Source: Hymenobacter cellulosivorans | Lineage (GTDB): Bacteria; Bacteroidota; Bacteroidia; Cytophagales; Hymenobacteraceae | Assembly: GCF_022919135.1 (NCBI RefSeq) | Contig: NZ_CP095049.1 | Coordinates: 3,662,501 to 3,726,500, forward strand | Length of the DNA stretch: 64,000 nt | Direction: 5' to 3' | In this document: positions 26,155 through 34,440 of the stretch, in pieces | Numbering within the stretch: position 1 is the first letter of the stretch | Layout: the number at the start of each line of letters is the position of its first letter | Made by a program: the position numbers and the translations under genes | The notes under the pieces: model-generated | Seen by the model: the letters and a program-made list of their open reading frames with translations, nothing else | Told to the model about the DNA's origin: nothing | Databases searched by the model: none

Positions 26155-26949
26155 TTACGACTTCCGCAAATACTTGCGCAAGGCCAGACTTTTCGACCTG
26201 CGGATGCCCTCGGCTACGGCTAGGGCATTGCGCCGAGCCCCGGCCTCGATGGGGTGGGTGTGGTCGGTGGCGTTGAAGTAGGTAGCGCGCACGGTGGCTT
26301 CACCGGCCTGGTCGTAGTGGTCGGCGACGAGCTGGTTGAGGTCAATAAACGGGGCGTCGGCCTGCCGGGCGGCCTCCGCGGCCCAGCGGCCGTAATCCTG
26401 GGCGCTGCGGTTGACTTTGCCGGCAGTCCAGGCGTTGCGCGGAATCGGGGAGCAGACGAAGGGCGTAGCGCCTTTGGCCCTGACTTCACTGATAAACTGG
26501 CGTAGGTACCAGCCGTAGGAGTGAACGGTTTCGGGCTGCTTGGTGAGCAGGTTCACGATGTCCTGGGTTTCCTCCCCGTTGCTTTTGATGGTGCCCCGGG
26601 CCCGGGTCGAGTCGTTGAGGGGGCTGCTGTCGTTGTGGCCAAACTGCAGGATGACAAAGTCACCGGGCTTGATGCGGGGCAGCACCTTAGCCCAGTGGCC
26701 CTGGGTGCGAAACGTGCGGGAGCTGGTGCCGCCCAAGGCATGGTTCTCGATTTTGATACGGGTCGTGTCGAAGTAGGCTGGCAGGAAGTTGCCCCAGCCC
26801 CAAAGGCCCCCGTCGCCGCGGCCCTTGCCATTTTTTACCGTCGAGTCGCCGATAAGAAAAAGCGTGGGCCGGACTTTGGGCTTGGGCAGAAAGGCCGAAA
26901 GGCAGATCAGAGCCAGGAGCAAGGCGAAGGTGGCACGGATGGGTTTCAT
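26155..26949 (-). CDS. Rhamnogalacturonan acetylesterase-like SGNH hydrolase A
   Basis: A 264-aa secreted esterase with an N-terminal signal peptide (RATFALLLALICLSAFLP). SGNH blocks: I LFLIGDSTVKNG (nucleophile Ser), II NHALGGTSSRTF (Gly), III VILQFGHNDSSP (Asn) and V ATDHTHPIEAGA (Asp/His). The RGAE family (CE12-type) removes acetyl groups from rhamnogalacturonan I. A close paralogue lies 29 bp upstream on the same strand, so the pair forms an operon. The signal peptide indicates periplasmic or surface location. Confidence 0.87.
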   Translation of the reverse strand: MKPIRATFALLLALICLSAFLPKPKVRPTLFLIGDSTVKNGKGRGDGGLWGWGNFLPAYFDTTRIKIENHALGGTSSRTFRTQGHWAKVLPRIKPGDFVILQFGHNDSSPLNDSTRARGTIKSNGEETQDIVNLLTKQPETVHSYGWYLRQFISEVRAKGATPFVCSPIPRNAWTAGKVNRSAQDYGRWAAEAARQADAPFIDLNQLVADHYDQAGEATVRATYFNATDHTHPIEAGARRNALAVAEGIRRSKSLALRKYLRKS

Positions 26950-26978
26950 GGTGGGCAGGGGAGTAGAGTAACCGCGAA

Positions 26979-27764
26979 TTACTTCTTTACTAAGTACTTG
27001 TTCAGCGCAATCTTCCCGTTGGCCCGGATGCCTTCCACGACCGAAGCAGCGTTGATCAGGGCGCCGGCTTCGTTGGTGTGGGTATGGTCGCCGGCGAAGA
27101 GCTGAGCTACGGCGTCGGGGCCAAGCTGGTCGTACTTGTTGGCCGTGAGCTGGTTGAGGTCAATGAAGGCCACATTTTCCTGCCGGGCTACTTCCTGGGC
27201 CCAGCGGCCGAAGTCCTCGGTGGCGCGCTTTACTTTGCCGTCCTGCCACTGGTTGCGCGGAATCATGGAAGCCACGACGGGCGTCGCGCCCCTGGCTTTG
27301 GCTCCGCGGATAAACTGGCGCAGATACCAGCCGTAGGTGTGCACCGTTTCGCGGCGGCCGTTGGGCCAGGTTAGTTCCTTGGTTTCCTCCCCGGTACCGC
27401 GCAGTACCCCCCGGCGGCCGGCCTTGGTGGTATCGGGCACGCTGCCTTCGTTGTGGCCAAACTGCAACAGCAGAAAGTCGCCGGGCCGCAGCAGGGAGTC
27501 GACCACGCGCCAGCGCTGCTCCGAAACGAAGGTGCGGGTGCTGCGCCCGGCCATGGCCCGGTTGTCGATTCTGATTTTGGTGGAGTCGAAAAAGGCTGGT
27601 AACCGGGTGCCCCAGCCCATCTGCGGGGCGTTGGTGTTGCGCACCGTCGAGTCGCCGATGAGAAAGAGCGTGGGCCGTTTGGGTGCTTGGGCAAAGGCCA
27701 GTAATAGGCCGGTGCAGGCCAGCACGGTCAACAGGCCGAAGCGGAAAGTCAGCGGAATTTTCAT
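26979..27764 (-). CDS. Rhamnogalacturonan acetylesterase-like SGNH hydrolase B
   Basis: A 261-aa secreted esterase, first gene of the pair. Signal peptide KIPLTFRFGLLTVLACTGLL, then SGNH blocks LFLIGDSTVRNTN, DNRAMAGRSTRTF, LLLQFGHNEGSV (Asn retained, the next residue is Glu instead of Asp) and FAGDHTHTNEAGA. It is similar to copy A in length and motif spacing, and the two probably arose by tandem duplication. A copy of the CAGGAGAGTGC motif is 76 bp upstream of its start. Confidence 0.87.
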   Translation of the reverse strand: MKIPLTFRFGLLTVLACTGLLLAFAQAPKRPTLFLIGDSTVRNTNAPQMGWGTRLPAFFDSTKIRIDNRAMAGRSTRTFVSEQRWRVVDSLLRPGDFLLLQFGHNEGSVPDTTKAGRRGVLRGTGEETKELTWPNGRRETVHTYGWYLRQFIRGAKARGATPVVASMIPRNQWQDGKVKRATEDFGRWAQEVARQENVAFIDLNQLTANKYDQLGPDAVAQLFAGDHTHTNEAGALINAASVVEGIRANGKIALNKYLVKK

Positions 27765-27839
27765 GGGTGGTAGAGTTGGGGCAGCGCTACGCCTGTCCTG
27801 TTACACACTGGCAAGGACGCACGGCCGCCGGCCGGGGCC

Positions 27840-27856
27840 ATCCTGCACTCTCCTGT
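27840..27856 (-). promoter_or_regulatory. CAGGAGAGTGC motif, site 1
   Basis: Minus strand ACAGGAGAGTGCAGGAT: CAGGA, five bases, CAGGA again, i.e. a direct repeat with a 10-bp period. It is 76 bp upstream of the RGAE pair and lies in the region shared with GH105. Six more copies precede other pectin/rhamnose genes. Confidence 0.6.
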
Positions 27857-27916
27857 GGGGGAAACAAGGGCAGGAAGCGGGGCTGCCAGAGTACAAAAAG
27901 CGGGGCACCGAAGAGT

Positions 27917-27933
27917 ACAGGAGGGTTTGGGCC
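27917..27933 (+). promoter_or_regulatory. CAGGAGAGTGC motif, weak site
   Basis: ACAGGAGGGTTTGGGCC matches only the left half of the motif. It is about 270 bp before GH105 and may be a decayed site or chance. Confidence 0.25.
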
Positions 27934-28204
27934 GGGCCACCGGTTTTCTTGCGGAACCTAAAGCTGCCGGGGCCACCCGCGGCTTGTGGGCCCCGCTTTT
28001 TGCCGCGCCAATGCCTGCCACCCGTTGCCAGCTTTTCGTGTCTGATAGCCGCCTGCCTGGTTTAGGCTTGCGCAAATGGGTTAATTTTCGGGCTAACTAC
28101 AAAGGTCAAGCCCCGCCAAGGGAGCGGGAGGTGGTGAAAACCGCGTCCTCGCCCTACCTTCCGGGTCCCGCCTTTCATCACCCGATTTCCTTTCCTCGTC
28201 TTCC

Positions 28205-29356
28205 ATGAAGCTTCCTTCCCTGCTCACCCATTCCCTTGCCGGCCTGAGTTTTCTGGGCCTGGTACTGACGGCCGCCCCGGCTCCGGCCCAGAAGCTGCCC
28301 AGCAAACAGAAAGTGCTTAAAGCCATGACCTTGTCTAATGCCTACTTCATGAGCAAGTGGCCCGACCCGGGCAAGGATATTATGACCAACAAGCTGCGTC
28401 CCAGCCATATCTGGACCCGCAGCGTGTACTACGAAGGCCTGATGGCCCTCTACCGCATCGATAAGCAAAAGAGCTACTACGACTACGCCGTGGACTGGGG
28501 CGAAAAGCACAAATGGGGCATCCGCAACGGCATTACGGACCGGGATGCCGACAACCAGTGCGCAGGCCAGACTTACATCGAGCTGTATGAAATTGACCGT
28601 AAGCCCGAGCGGATTCGCGACATCAAAGCCTGCATCGACAATATGGTGAAAAGCCCGAAAGTCGACGATTGGAGCTGGATTGACGCCCTGCAGATGGCCA
28701 TGCCCGTGTTTGCCAAGCTCGGGGTGGAGTACCAGGACAGCCGCTACTACGAGAAGATGTACCAGATCTACAACTACTCCAAGACGGTGCACGGTGGCAA
28801 GGGGCTCTACAATCCGGAAGACCAGCTCTGGTGGCGCGACAAGGACTTTGTAGCCCCTTACAAAGAACCCAACGGCCAGGATTGCTACTGGAGCCGGGGC
28901 AACGGCTGGGTGGTGGCGGCCATGGCGCGCGTGCTCGACGTGATGCCCCGCAATGCCCCGCACCGCGACGAATACGTGCAGATGTACATGAGCATGATCA
29001 AAGCCCTGCCGCCGCTGCAGCGCCCCGACGGGTTCTGGAATGTGAGTCTGCACGACCAAACCCACTTTGGCGGCAAGGAACTCTCGGGCACGGCTTTGTT
29101 TGTGTACGGCATGGCCTGGGGCATCAACCACGGCCTGCTGGACCGCAAAACCTACCAGCCCATCATTGCCAAAGCCTGGCAGGGCATGATTAAGGACTGC
29201 CTGCACCCCGACGGCTTCCTGGGCTACGTGCAGGGCACTGGCAAGGAACCCAAGGACGGGCAGCCGGTGAGCTACACCAGCAAGCCTGATTTCGAAGACT
29301 ACGGCCTGGGCTGCTTCCTGCTGGCCGGCAGTGAGGTCTACAAGCTGCAACCATAA
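28205..29356 (+). CDS. GH105 unsaturated rhamnogalacturonyl hydrolase
   Basis: A 383-aa secreted glycosidase with signal peptide (LPSLLTHSLAGLSFLGLVLTA). The (alpha/alpha)6-barrel features of GH105 are seen: WDDWSWIDALQMAMPVFAKLG-type segment with the catalytic Asp (WSWIDALQM), WSRGNGWVVAAMARVLDVM and CYWSRGNGW. GH105 enzymes hydrate the double bond of the terminal unsaturated galacturonate left by lyases on rhamnogalacturonan oligomers. It is followed by GH106 in the same direction with a weak terminator between them. Confidence 0.9.
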   Translation: MKLPSLLTHSLAGLSFLGLVLTAAPAPAQKLPSKQKVLKAMTLSNAYFMSKWPDPGKDIMTNKLRPSHIWTRSVYYEGLMALYRIDKQKSYYDYAVDWGEKHKWGIRNGITDRDADNQCAGQTYIELYEIDRKPERIRDIKACIDNMVKSPKVDDWSWIDALQMAMPVFAKLGVEYQDSRYYEKMYQIYNYSKTVHGGKGLYNPEDQLWWRDKDFVAPYKEPNGQDCYWSRGNGWVVAAMARVLDVMPRNAPHRDEYVQMYMSMIKALPPLQRPDGFWNVSLHDQTHFGGKELSGTALFVYGMAWGINHGLLDRKTYQPIIAKAWQGMIKDCLHPDGFLGYVQGTGKEPKDGQPVSYTSKPDFEDYGLGCFLLAGSEVYKLQP

Positions 29357-29365
29357 CGCTCTATA

Positions 29366-29406
29366 AAGCTCGGGCTGGCGTTACTACGCCGGGTCCGGGC
29401 TTTTAT
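29366..29406 (+). terminator. Weak terminator between GH105 and GH106
   Basis: Interrupted stem AGCtCGGgcTGGCG / CGCCgggtCCGggcT followed by TTTTAT, 9 bp after the GH105 stop. It may only attenuate transcription into GH106. Confidence 0.5.
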
Positions 29407-29422
29407 ATCCCGCCTTTCTACC

Positions 29423-32275
29423 ATGAAAAAGCCCCTGTCTCTCGCCTTGTTTCTGGCCGCTGCCCTGCCGCACCCATCCGCCGTGGCGCAGGCGCCGAAG
29501 TGGCCCGAAATAACCCAGCAAGCCAAGCCCTGGACGCGCTGGTGGTGGCAGGGCAGCGCCGTGAATGAGCAGGATTTGACCCGGCTGCTGACTCAATACC
29601 AGCAGGCCGGGCTGGGTGGCGTGGAAATCACCACGATTTATGGGCAAAAGGGCGCCGAGCCGCAATTCATCAACTTCCTCTCGCCCAAGTGGCTGGATAT
29701 GCTGGAGCACACGCTCAGGGAGTCGGGGCGGCTCGGGCTGGGCGTGGATATGGCTCAGGCTTCGGGCTGGCCGTTTGGCGGGCCCTGGGTTAGCTCGGCC
29801 GATGCCTGCAAGTACGCTACGTATCAGACGTATGCGGTGAAAGGCGGCGAACAGCTCCAGGAGGCCGTGACGTTCATGCAAAAGCCGATTCTGCGCACCG
29901 TGGGCCAGCCCATCGACCTCAAGCAGCTCAAAGAACCGGTGGCCAGCAACCCCAACTTGCAGCTCCACGCCTTCGACCAGGTGCGCTTCGAAAAGCCCCT
30001 GCCCCTGCAGGCGCTGATGGCCTACTCCGACAAGGGCGAGACGCTGGATTTGACCAGTAAGGTAGATGCCGCCGGCAAGCTCACCTGGACCGCCCCGGCC
30101 GGCAGTTGGAAGCTCTACGCCCTGTTCGAAGGCTGGCACGGCAAGCAGGTGGAGCGGGCCGGCCCCGGCGGGGAAGGCGACGTGGTGGACCACTTTTCCA
30201 AAACCGCCACCCAGCACTACCTCCAGCACTTTGACCAGGCCTTTAAAGGCCGCAACCTGAAGGGCCTGCGCGCCTTTTTCAACGACTCCTACGAAGTCGA
30301 TGACGCGCAAGGAGAAGCCAACTGGACGCCGCTCATGTTCAGCGAGTTTCAGAAGCGCCGGGGCTACGACTTGCGCCAGCACCTGCCCGCCTTGTTCGGC
30401 CAGGGCCCGGCCGACGAAAATCAGCGCGTACTGACCGATTACCGGGAAACCGTGTCGGAGCTGCTGCTCGAAAACTACACCCAGACCTGGAGCACCTGGG
30501 CCAAAACGCATAACGCGCTGATTCGCAACCAGGCCCACGGCTCCCCGGCCAACATCCTGGATTTGTACGCCGTTACCGACATTCCCGAGACGGAAGGGGA
30601 GGACTTGCTGCGCATCAAGTTTGCCTCCTCGGCCGCCCACGTAACGGGCAAAAAGCTGGCTTCCGCGGAAACGGCTACCTGGGAAAACGACCATTTCCTG
30701 TCCTCGCTCTCCGACGTGAAAAAGGCTATGGACCGCATGCTGCTTGGCGGCATCAACCACACCTTTTACCACGGTACCAACTACTCGCCCCAGGCCGCGC
30801 CCTGGCCGGGCTGGCTGTTTTACGCGGCCGTCCACTTCAACCCCAACAACACCTTCTGGACGGATTTCAGCCAGCTAAACCGCTACATGGCCCACTGCCA
30901 GTCGTTTTTACAGGCCGGTAAGCCCGCCAATGACGTGCTGGTGTATCTGCCCATCTACGATGCCTACGCCCGGCCCGGCAAGGTGCTGCTCCAGCACTTC
31001 GACGGCATCGAGCACGGCTTCAAGGGCATGACGGTGGGCACTACCGGCGAGGAGCTGCTCAAGCGCGGCTACGGCTTCGACTTTATTTCCGACAAACAGC
31101 TGCAGCAGGTAACTACGACCGGTAAAGCCCTGCAAACCGGCGGGGCCACCTACCAAACCATCCTCGTACCCGACGCCCGCGTGCTGCCCTTACCGACCCT
31201 GGAACAGCTGCTGAAGCTGGCTGGCAACGGCGCCACCATCGTGTTTCAGAATGGCCTACCTGATGACGTGCCCGGCCTGGGGAACCTGAATGCCCGCCGC
31301 GCCGCCTTCCAAAAGCAGCTGGCCCAGCTCAAGTTCACGGCCGGCACCCATGGCAGCAAGAAAGCGGTGTTCGGCAAAGGTGTGGTCCTGGTCGGCTCCT
31401 CGGTCGACCAACTCCTGGCTCAGGCCGGGGTGAAGCGCGAAACCATGGTCGACGCGGGGTTGCAGGTGGAGCGCCGCCGCTCGGCCAAGGGCTATACCTA
31501 CTTTGTGGCCAACTGGAGCGGTAAGCCGGTGAATGCCTGGCTGCCGCTGCAAACTGCGGCTAAGTCGGTGGCGCTCTACAACCCCATGACCGAGCAGCTG
31601 GGTATGGCCGCAGTGCGCACCGCCGGTCAGGGGCAGCTGGAAGTGTACGTGCAGCTGGCCCCCGGCGAGTCGTGCGTGCTGGAAACTTCCGCCTCGGCGG
31701 TCAGTGCCCCGGCTTATGCTTACCAGAAACCGGCCGGGCCAGCTCAGCCGCTCACGGGCACCTGGGACGTAAACTTCGTATCGGGCGGGCCCGAACTGCC
31801 GGCTAAAACCCAGGTTCAAAGCCTGTCTTCCTGGACGGGTTGGAACGGCGACGCGGTAAAGAAATTTGCCGGCACGGCTACCTACACCCTGGCCTTTGCC
31901 ATGCCCTCCGGTGCGGCCGATGGCTGGCTGCTCAACCTGGGACGGGTGGCCGAAACGGCCCGGGTGCAACTCAACGGCCAGCCGCTGGCCACGCTTATCG
32001 GACCCAGCTACCAGGTCTTTATTCCCAAAACCCAGCTCAAAGCTACCAACACCCTGACCGTGGCCGTGAGCAACAGTATGGCCAACCGCATCAGCGACAT
32101 GGACCGCAACCACGTGTCCTACAAAAACGCCTACAACATCAACATGTCGAGCAAGCTTAAGGAAAACCGCGGGGCCGACGGCCTGTTCACCGCCGAGAAA
32201 TGGGCCCCGCGCGAGTCCGGCCTACTCGGCCCCGTAACTCTAACCCCGACAAGTACCGGCCAGCAGGTGCAGTAG
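29423..32275 (+). CDS. GH106 alpha-L-rhamnosidase-like enzyme
   Basis: A 950-aa secreted glycosidase with signal peptide (KKPLSLALFLAAALPHPS). The N-terminal part shows the GH106 beginning (PWTRWWWQGSAVNEQDLTRLL, GLGGVEITTIYG, MAQASGWPFGGPW), a central TIM-barrel region (FFNDSYEVDDAQGEANWTPLM) with Glu/Asp candidates for catalysis, and a C-terminal beta-sandwich of galactose-binding type (about 780-940; YTLAFAMPSGAADGWLLNLG). GH106 enzymes remove alpha-L-rhamnose from rhamnogalacturonan. The gene is 66 bp after GH105 and followed by an acetylesterase and rhaM. Confidence 0.88.
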   Translation: MKKPLSLALFLAAALPHPSAVAQAPKWPEITQQAKPWTRWWWQGSAVNEQDLTRLLTQYQQAGLGGVEITTIYGQKGAEPQFINFLSPKWLDMLEHTLRESGRLGLGVDMAQASGWPFGGPWVSSADACKYATYQTYAVKGGEQLQEAVTFMQKPILRTVGQPIDLKQLKEPVASNPNLQLHAFDQVRFEKPLPLQALMAYSDKGETLDLTSKVDAAGKLTWTAPAGSWKLYALFEGWHGKQVERAGPGGEGDVVDHFSKTATQHYLQHFDQAFKGRNLKGLRAFFNDSYEVDDAQGEANWTPLMFSEFQKRRGYDLRQHLPALFGQGPADENQRVLTDYRETVSELLLENYTQTWSTWAKTHNALIRNQAHGSPANILDLYAVTDIPETEGEDLLRIKFASSAAHVTGKKLASAETATWENDHFLSSLSDVKKAMDRMLLGGINHTFYHGTNYSPQAAPWPGWLFYAAVHFNPNNTFWTDFSQLNRYMAHCQSFLQAGKPANDVLVYLPIYDAYARPGKVLLQHFDGIEHGFKGMTVGTTGEELLKRGYGFDFISDKQLQQVTTTGKALQTGGATYQTILVPDARVLPLPTLEQLLKLAGNGATIVFQNGLPDDVPGLGNLNARRAAFQKQLAQLKFTAGTHGSKKAVFGKGVVLVGSSVDQLLAQAGVKRETMVDAGLQVERRRSAKGYTYFVANWSGKPVNAWLPLQTAAKSVALYNPMTEQLGMAAVRTAGQGQLEVYVQLAPGESCVLETSASAVSAPAYAYQKPAGPAQPLTGTWDVNFVSGGPELPAKTQVQSLSSWTGWNGDAVKKFAGTATYTLAFAMPSGAADGWLLNLGRVAETARVQLNGQPLATLIGPSYQVFIPKTQLKATNTLTVAVSNSMANRISDMDRNHVSYKNAYNINMSSKLKENRGADGLFTAEKWAPRESGLLGPVTLTPTSTGQQVQ

Positions 32276-32361
32276 GGTGGCAGAAACGTTTATTCCCAGC
32301 GCGGCATGTCGACCAGTGGGAGACATGACGGCCCTCTCTCCTCATTATCCGCTCCAAATCC

Positions 32362-33903
32362 ATGCGCCTTTCCCACCTGCTCTCATCCGCCTGCCTCTTA
32401 ACCCTGAGCTACGCGGCCCAGGCCAACGTCACCCTGCCGGCCCTGATTGCCGACAATATGGTGTTGCAGCAGCAAAGCACCGTGGCCCTTTGGGGCTGGG
32501 CGGAGCCAGGAGAAGCGGTGACGGTGACGGCGAGCTGGCAGAAAGCGCCGGTCAAGGCCACGGCTGATGCCCAGGGCAATTGGCTGGTGCGGGTGCCCAC
32601 GGGCAAAGCCGGCGGGCCGTATACTGTCAACTTTCAGGGCAAGAATCAGCTGACGGTGAGCAATGTGCTGCTGGGGGAAGTGTGGCTGTGCTCGGGGCAG
32701 TCGAACATGGCGTTTTCCATCAGCAAAAAGCCCAACAGCGGCTCGTATACCGGCGTAATCAACGAGGCGCAAGTGGTGCCCAAGGCCAATTACCCGGCCA
32801 TCCGCATGTTTACCGTCAAGAATACCGTGGCCAACGAGCCCCAGCGCGACACCAAGGGACAGTGGCAGGTATGCAGCCCCCAAACCGTGGGCGAATTTTC
32901 GGCCGTGGCGTACTTCTTCGCCCAGGAAATCCATGAGCACACGAAGCTGCCTATCGGCCTGATCAACTCCACTTGGGGCGGCACTCCGGCCGAGTCCTGG
33001 ACGCGCCGGGACGTGCTGGAGCAGGACCCCGACTTTCAACCCATTCTGCGCCGCTACGAGCGGGGCCTGACCACCTTCGAGCAGGACCAGGCTGCTTACA
33101 AGCGGCAATTGGCCGAGTTTCAGCAGGAGCGGGCCGCCAACCCCCAAACGACCCGCCTGGCACCCCTTGCGCCGGTGGGGGCCATGTCGAATAAGTCGCC
33201 CTACAAGCTGTATAATGGCATGATTCGGCCCCTGATTCCCTACACGCTCAAAGGCGTACTCTGGTACCAGGGCGAAAACAACGCCGACCGGGCCTACCAG
33301 TACCGCCGCCTGTTTCCGGCTCTGATTAGAAGTTGGCGCCAGGAGTGGCAGCAGCCCGAGATGCCCTTTTACTTCGTCCAGATTTCTCCGCACCGCAGCC
33401 AGAATCCCGAAATCCGGGAGGCCCAGCTGCTGACCATGCAAACCGTGCCCCGCACCGGCATGGCCGTCATCACCGACTGGGGCGACTCGCTCGACATTCA
33501 CCCCCGCAACAAGCAGGTGGTGGGCCACCGCCTGGCTCAATGGGCGCTGGCTAAGGAGTACGGCCAAAAGAAAACCGTCTATTCGGGCCCCATTTACCAC
33601 GATATGCAGGTAGAAAACGGCCAAGTACGCCTGCGCTTCGACCACACCGACGGCGGCCTGCAGGCCCGCAACGGCCCCTTGCGCGAATTCACCATTGCCG
33701 GCCCCGACAGCGTATTCCGCCCCGCCCAGGCCCGCATTGAGGGCAATTCGGTAATAGTGTGGAATGATGCTGTAAAGCAGCCGGTAGCCGTGCGTTTTGC
33801 CTGGCGCGCCATTCCCAGTCCCAACTTCTACAATGCCGCCGGCCTGCCCGCCTCGCCCTTCCGCACCGACCAGTGGAAGCTCAAAACCCAGGGCCTGCTG
33901 TAA
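32362..33903 (+). CDS. Sialate-O-acetylesterase-like SGNH esterase
   Basis: A 513-aa secreted esterase with signal peptide (RLSHLLSSACLLTLSYAAQA). After an N-terminal beta domain (NMVLQQQSTVALWGWAEPGEAV) come the nucleophile block LCSGQSNMAFSI, GGTPAESW, VLWYQGENNADRAYQYR and the Asp/His block GDSLDIHPRNK. The family is named for sialate deacetylation, but members in pectin loci often remove acetyl from rhamnogalacturonan. Given its place between GH106 and RhaM, pectin deacetylation is more likely here (inference). It ends 18 bp before rhaM. Confidence 0.85.
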   Translation: MRLSHLLSSACLLTLSYAAQANVTLPALIADNMVLQQQSTVALWGWAEPGEAVTVTASWQKAPVKATADAQGNWLVRVPTGKAGGPYTVNFQGKNQLTVSNVLLGEVWLCSGQSNMAFSISKKPNSGSYTGVINEAQVVPKANYPAIRMFTVKNTVANEPQRDTKGQWQVCSPQTVGEFSAVAYFFAQEIHEHTKLPIGLINSTWGGTPAESWTRRDVLEQDPDFQPILRRYERGLTTFEQDQAAYKRQLAEFQQERAANPQTTRLAPLAPVGAMSNKSPYKLYNGMIRPLIPYTLKGVLWYQGENNADRAYQYRRLFPALIRSWRQEWQQPEMPFYFVQISPHRSQNPEIREAQLLTMQTVPRTGMAVITDWGDSLDIHPRNKQVVGHRLAQWALAKEYGQKKTVYSGPIYHDMQVENGQVRLRFDHTDGGLQARNGPLREFTIAGPDSVFRPAQARIEGNSVIVWNDAVKQPVAVRFAWRAIPSPNFYNAAGLPASPFRTDQWKLKTQGLL

Positions 33904-33921
33904 GATTAACTCCCTAGTACG

Positions 33922-34236
33922 ATGGAAGAAATAGCCTTTACCATGCAGCTTAAGCCTGGTGTGGCCGCCGAATACCAGCGCCGCCACGACGAAATATGGC
34001 CCGAGCTGACCGCGCTGCTTCATGCCGCTGGCATCCGCGACTATTCTATCTTCCTCGACCAGGACAGCGGCCGGCTTTTCGCCGTGCAAAAGCGCCGGCC
34101 GGGCCACACCACCAATCAGCTTCCGGACCAGGAAATTATGCAGCGCTGGTGGGCCTACATGGCCGACTTGATGGAAACCAACCCCGATAATTCGCCCGTG
34201 GTCAGACCCCTGGTGCGGGTATTTCACCAGCCGTAA
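33922..34236 (+). CDS. rhaM: L-rhamnose mutarotase
   Basis: A 104-aa cytoplasmic enzyme of usual length. It starts MEEIAFTMQLKPGVAAEYQRRHDEIWPEL with the conserved His and Trp near residues 22-26, continues with DYSIFLDQDSGRLFAVQK and ends in WWAYMADLMETNPDNSPVVRPLVRVFH. It interconverts alpha and beta anomers of L-rhamnose before isomerisation by RhaI. The start is 18 bp after the esterase, so it belongs to the GH105-GH106-esterase operon. Confidence 0.93.
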   Translation: MEEIAFTMQLKPGVAAEYQRRHDEIWPELTALLHAAGIRDYSIFLDQDSGRLFAVQKRRPGHTTNQLPDQEIMQRWWAYMADLMETNPDNSPVVRPLVRVFHQP

Positions 34237-34257
34237 GCCCGCCGCGCAGTCCGCCCT

Positions 34258-34300
34258 AGCCCGCCCCGAAGGTACTTACCTTCGGAGCGGGCTTTTTATT
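34258..34300 (+). terminator. Terminator after rhaM
   Basis: Stem AGCCCGCcCCGAAGGTA / TACCTTCGGaGCGGGCT followed by TTTTTATT, 21 bp after the rhaM stop. Confidence 0.9.
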
Positions 34301-34343
34301 GGCTGCTAGCCGGTTAGCGCCGAGAAAAAATATTGGGGTCGTA

Positions 34344-34360
34344 GCAGGAGAGTGCGGTAC
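34344..34360 (+). promoter_or_regulatory. CAGGAGAGTGC motif, site 2
   Basis: GCAGGAGAGTGCGGTAC, 81 bp before the first SusC start, preceded by an AT-rich block (AAAAAATATTGGGG). The site at 59477 before the second SusC shows the same order. Confidence 0.6.
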
Positions 34361-34440
34361 GGCTGGGGCAGGAGCAGGCCATTTCTTTGGGCTAGGTGAG
34401 GACTCACCTACTTCTCCTTCCCACTCAAGCGTTCCTTCTC

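Larger units (their letters stand above)
27765..28204. other. 440-bp divergent region between the esterase pair and GH105
   Basis: No gene seen. It contains one strong (27840-27856) and one weak (27917-27933) copy of the CAGGAGAGTGC motif, pointing to the esterase pair and to GH105 respectively. Confidence 0.55.

Noticed and set aside
28178..29350. Open frame opposite GH105
   Set aside because: Shadow frame; GH105 motifs are unmistakable on the plus strand.
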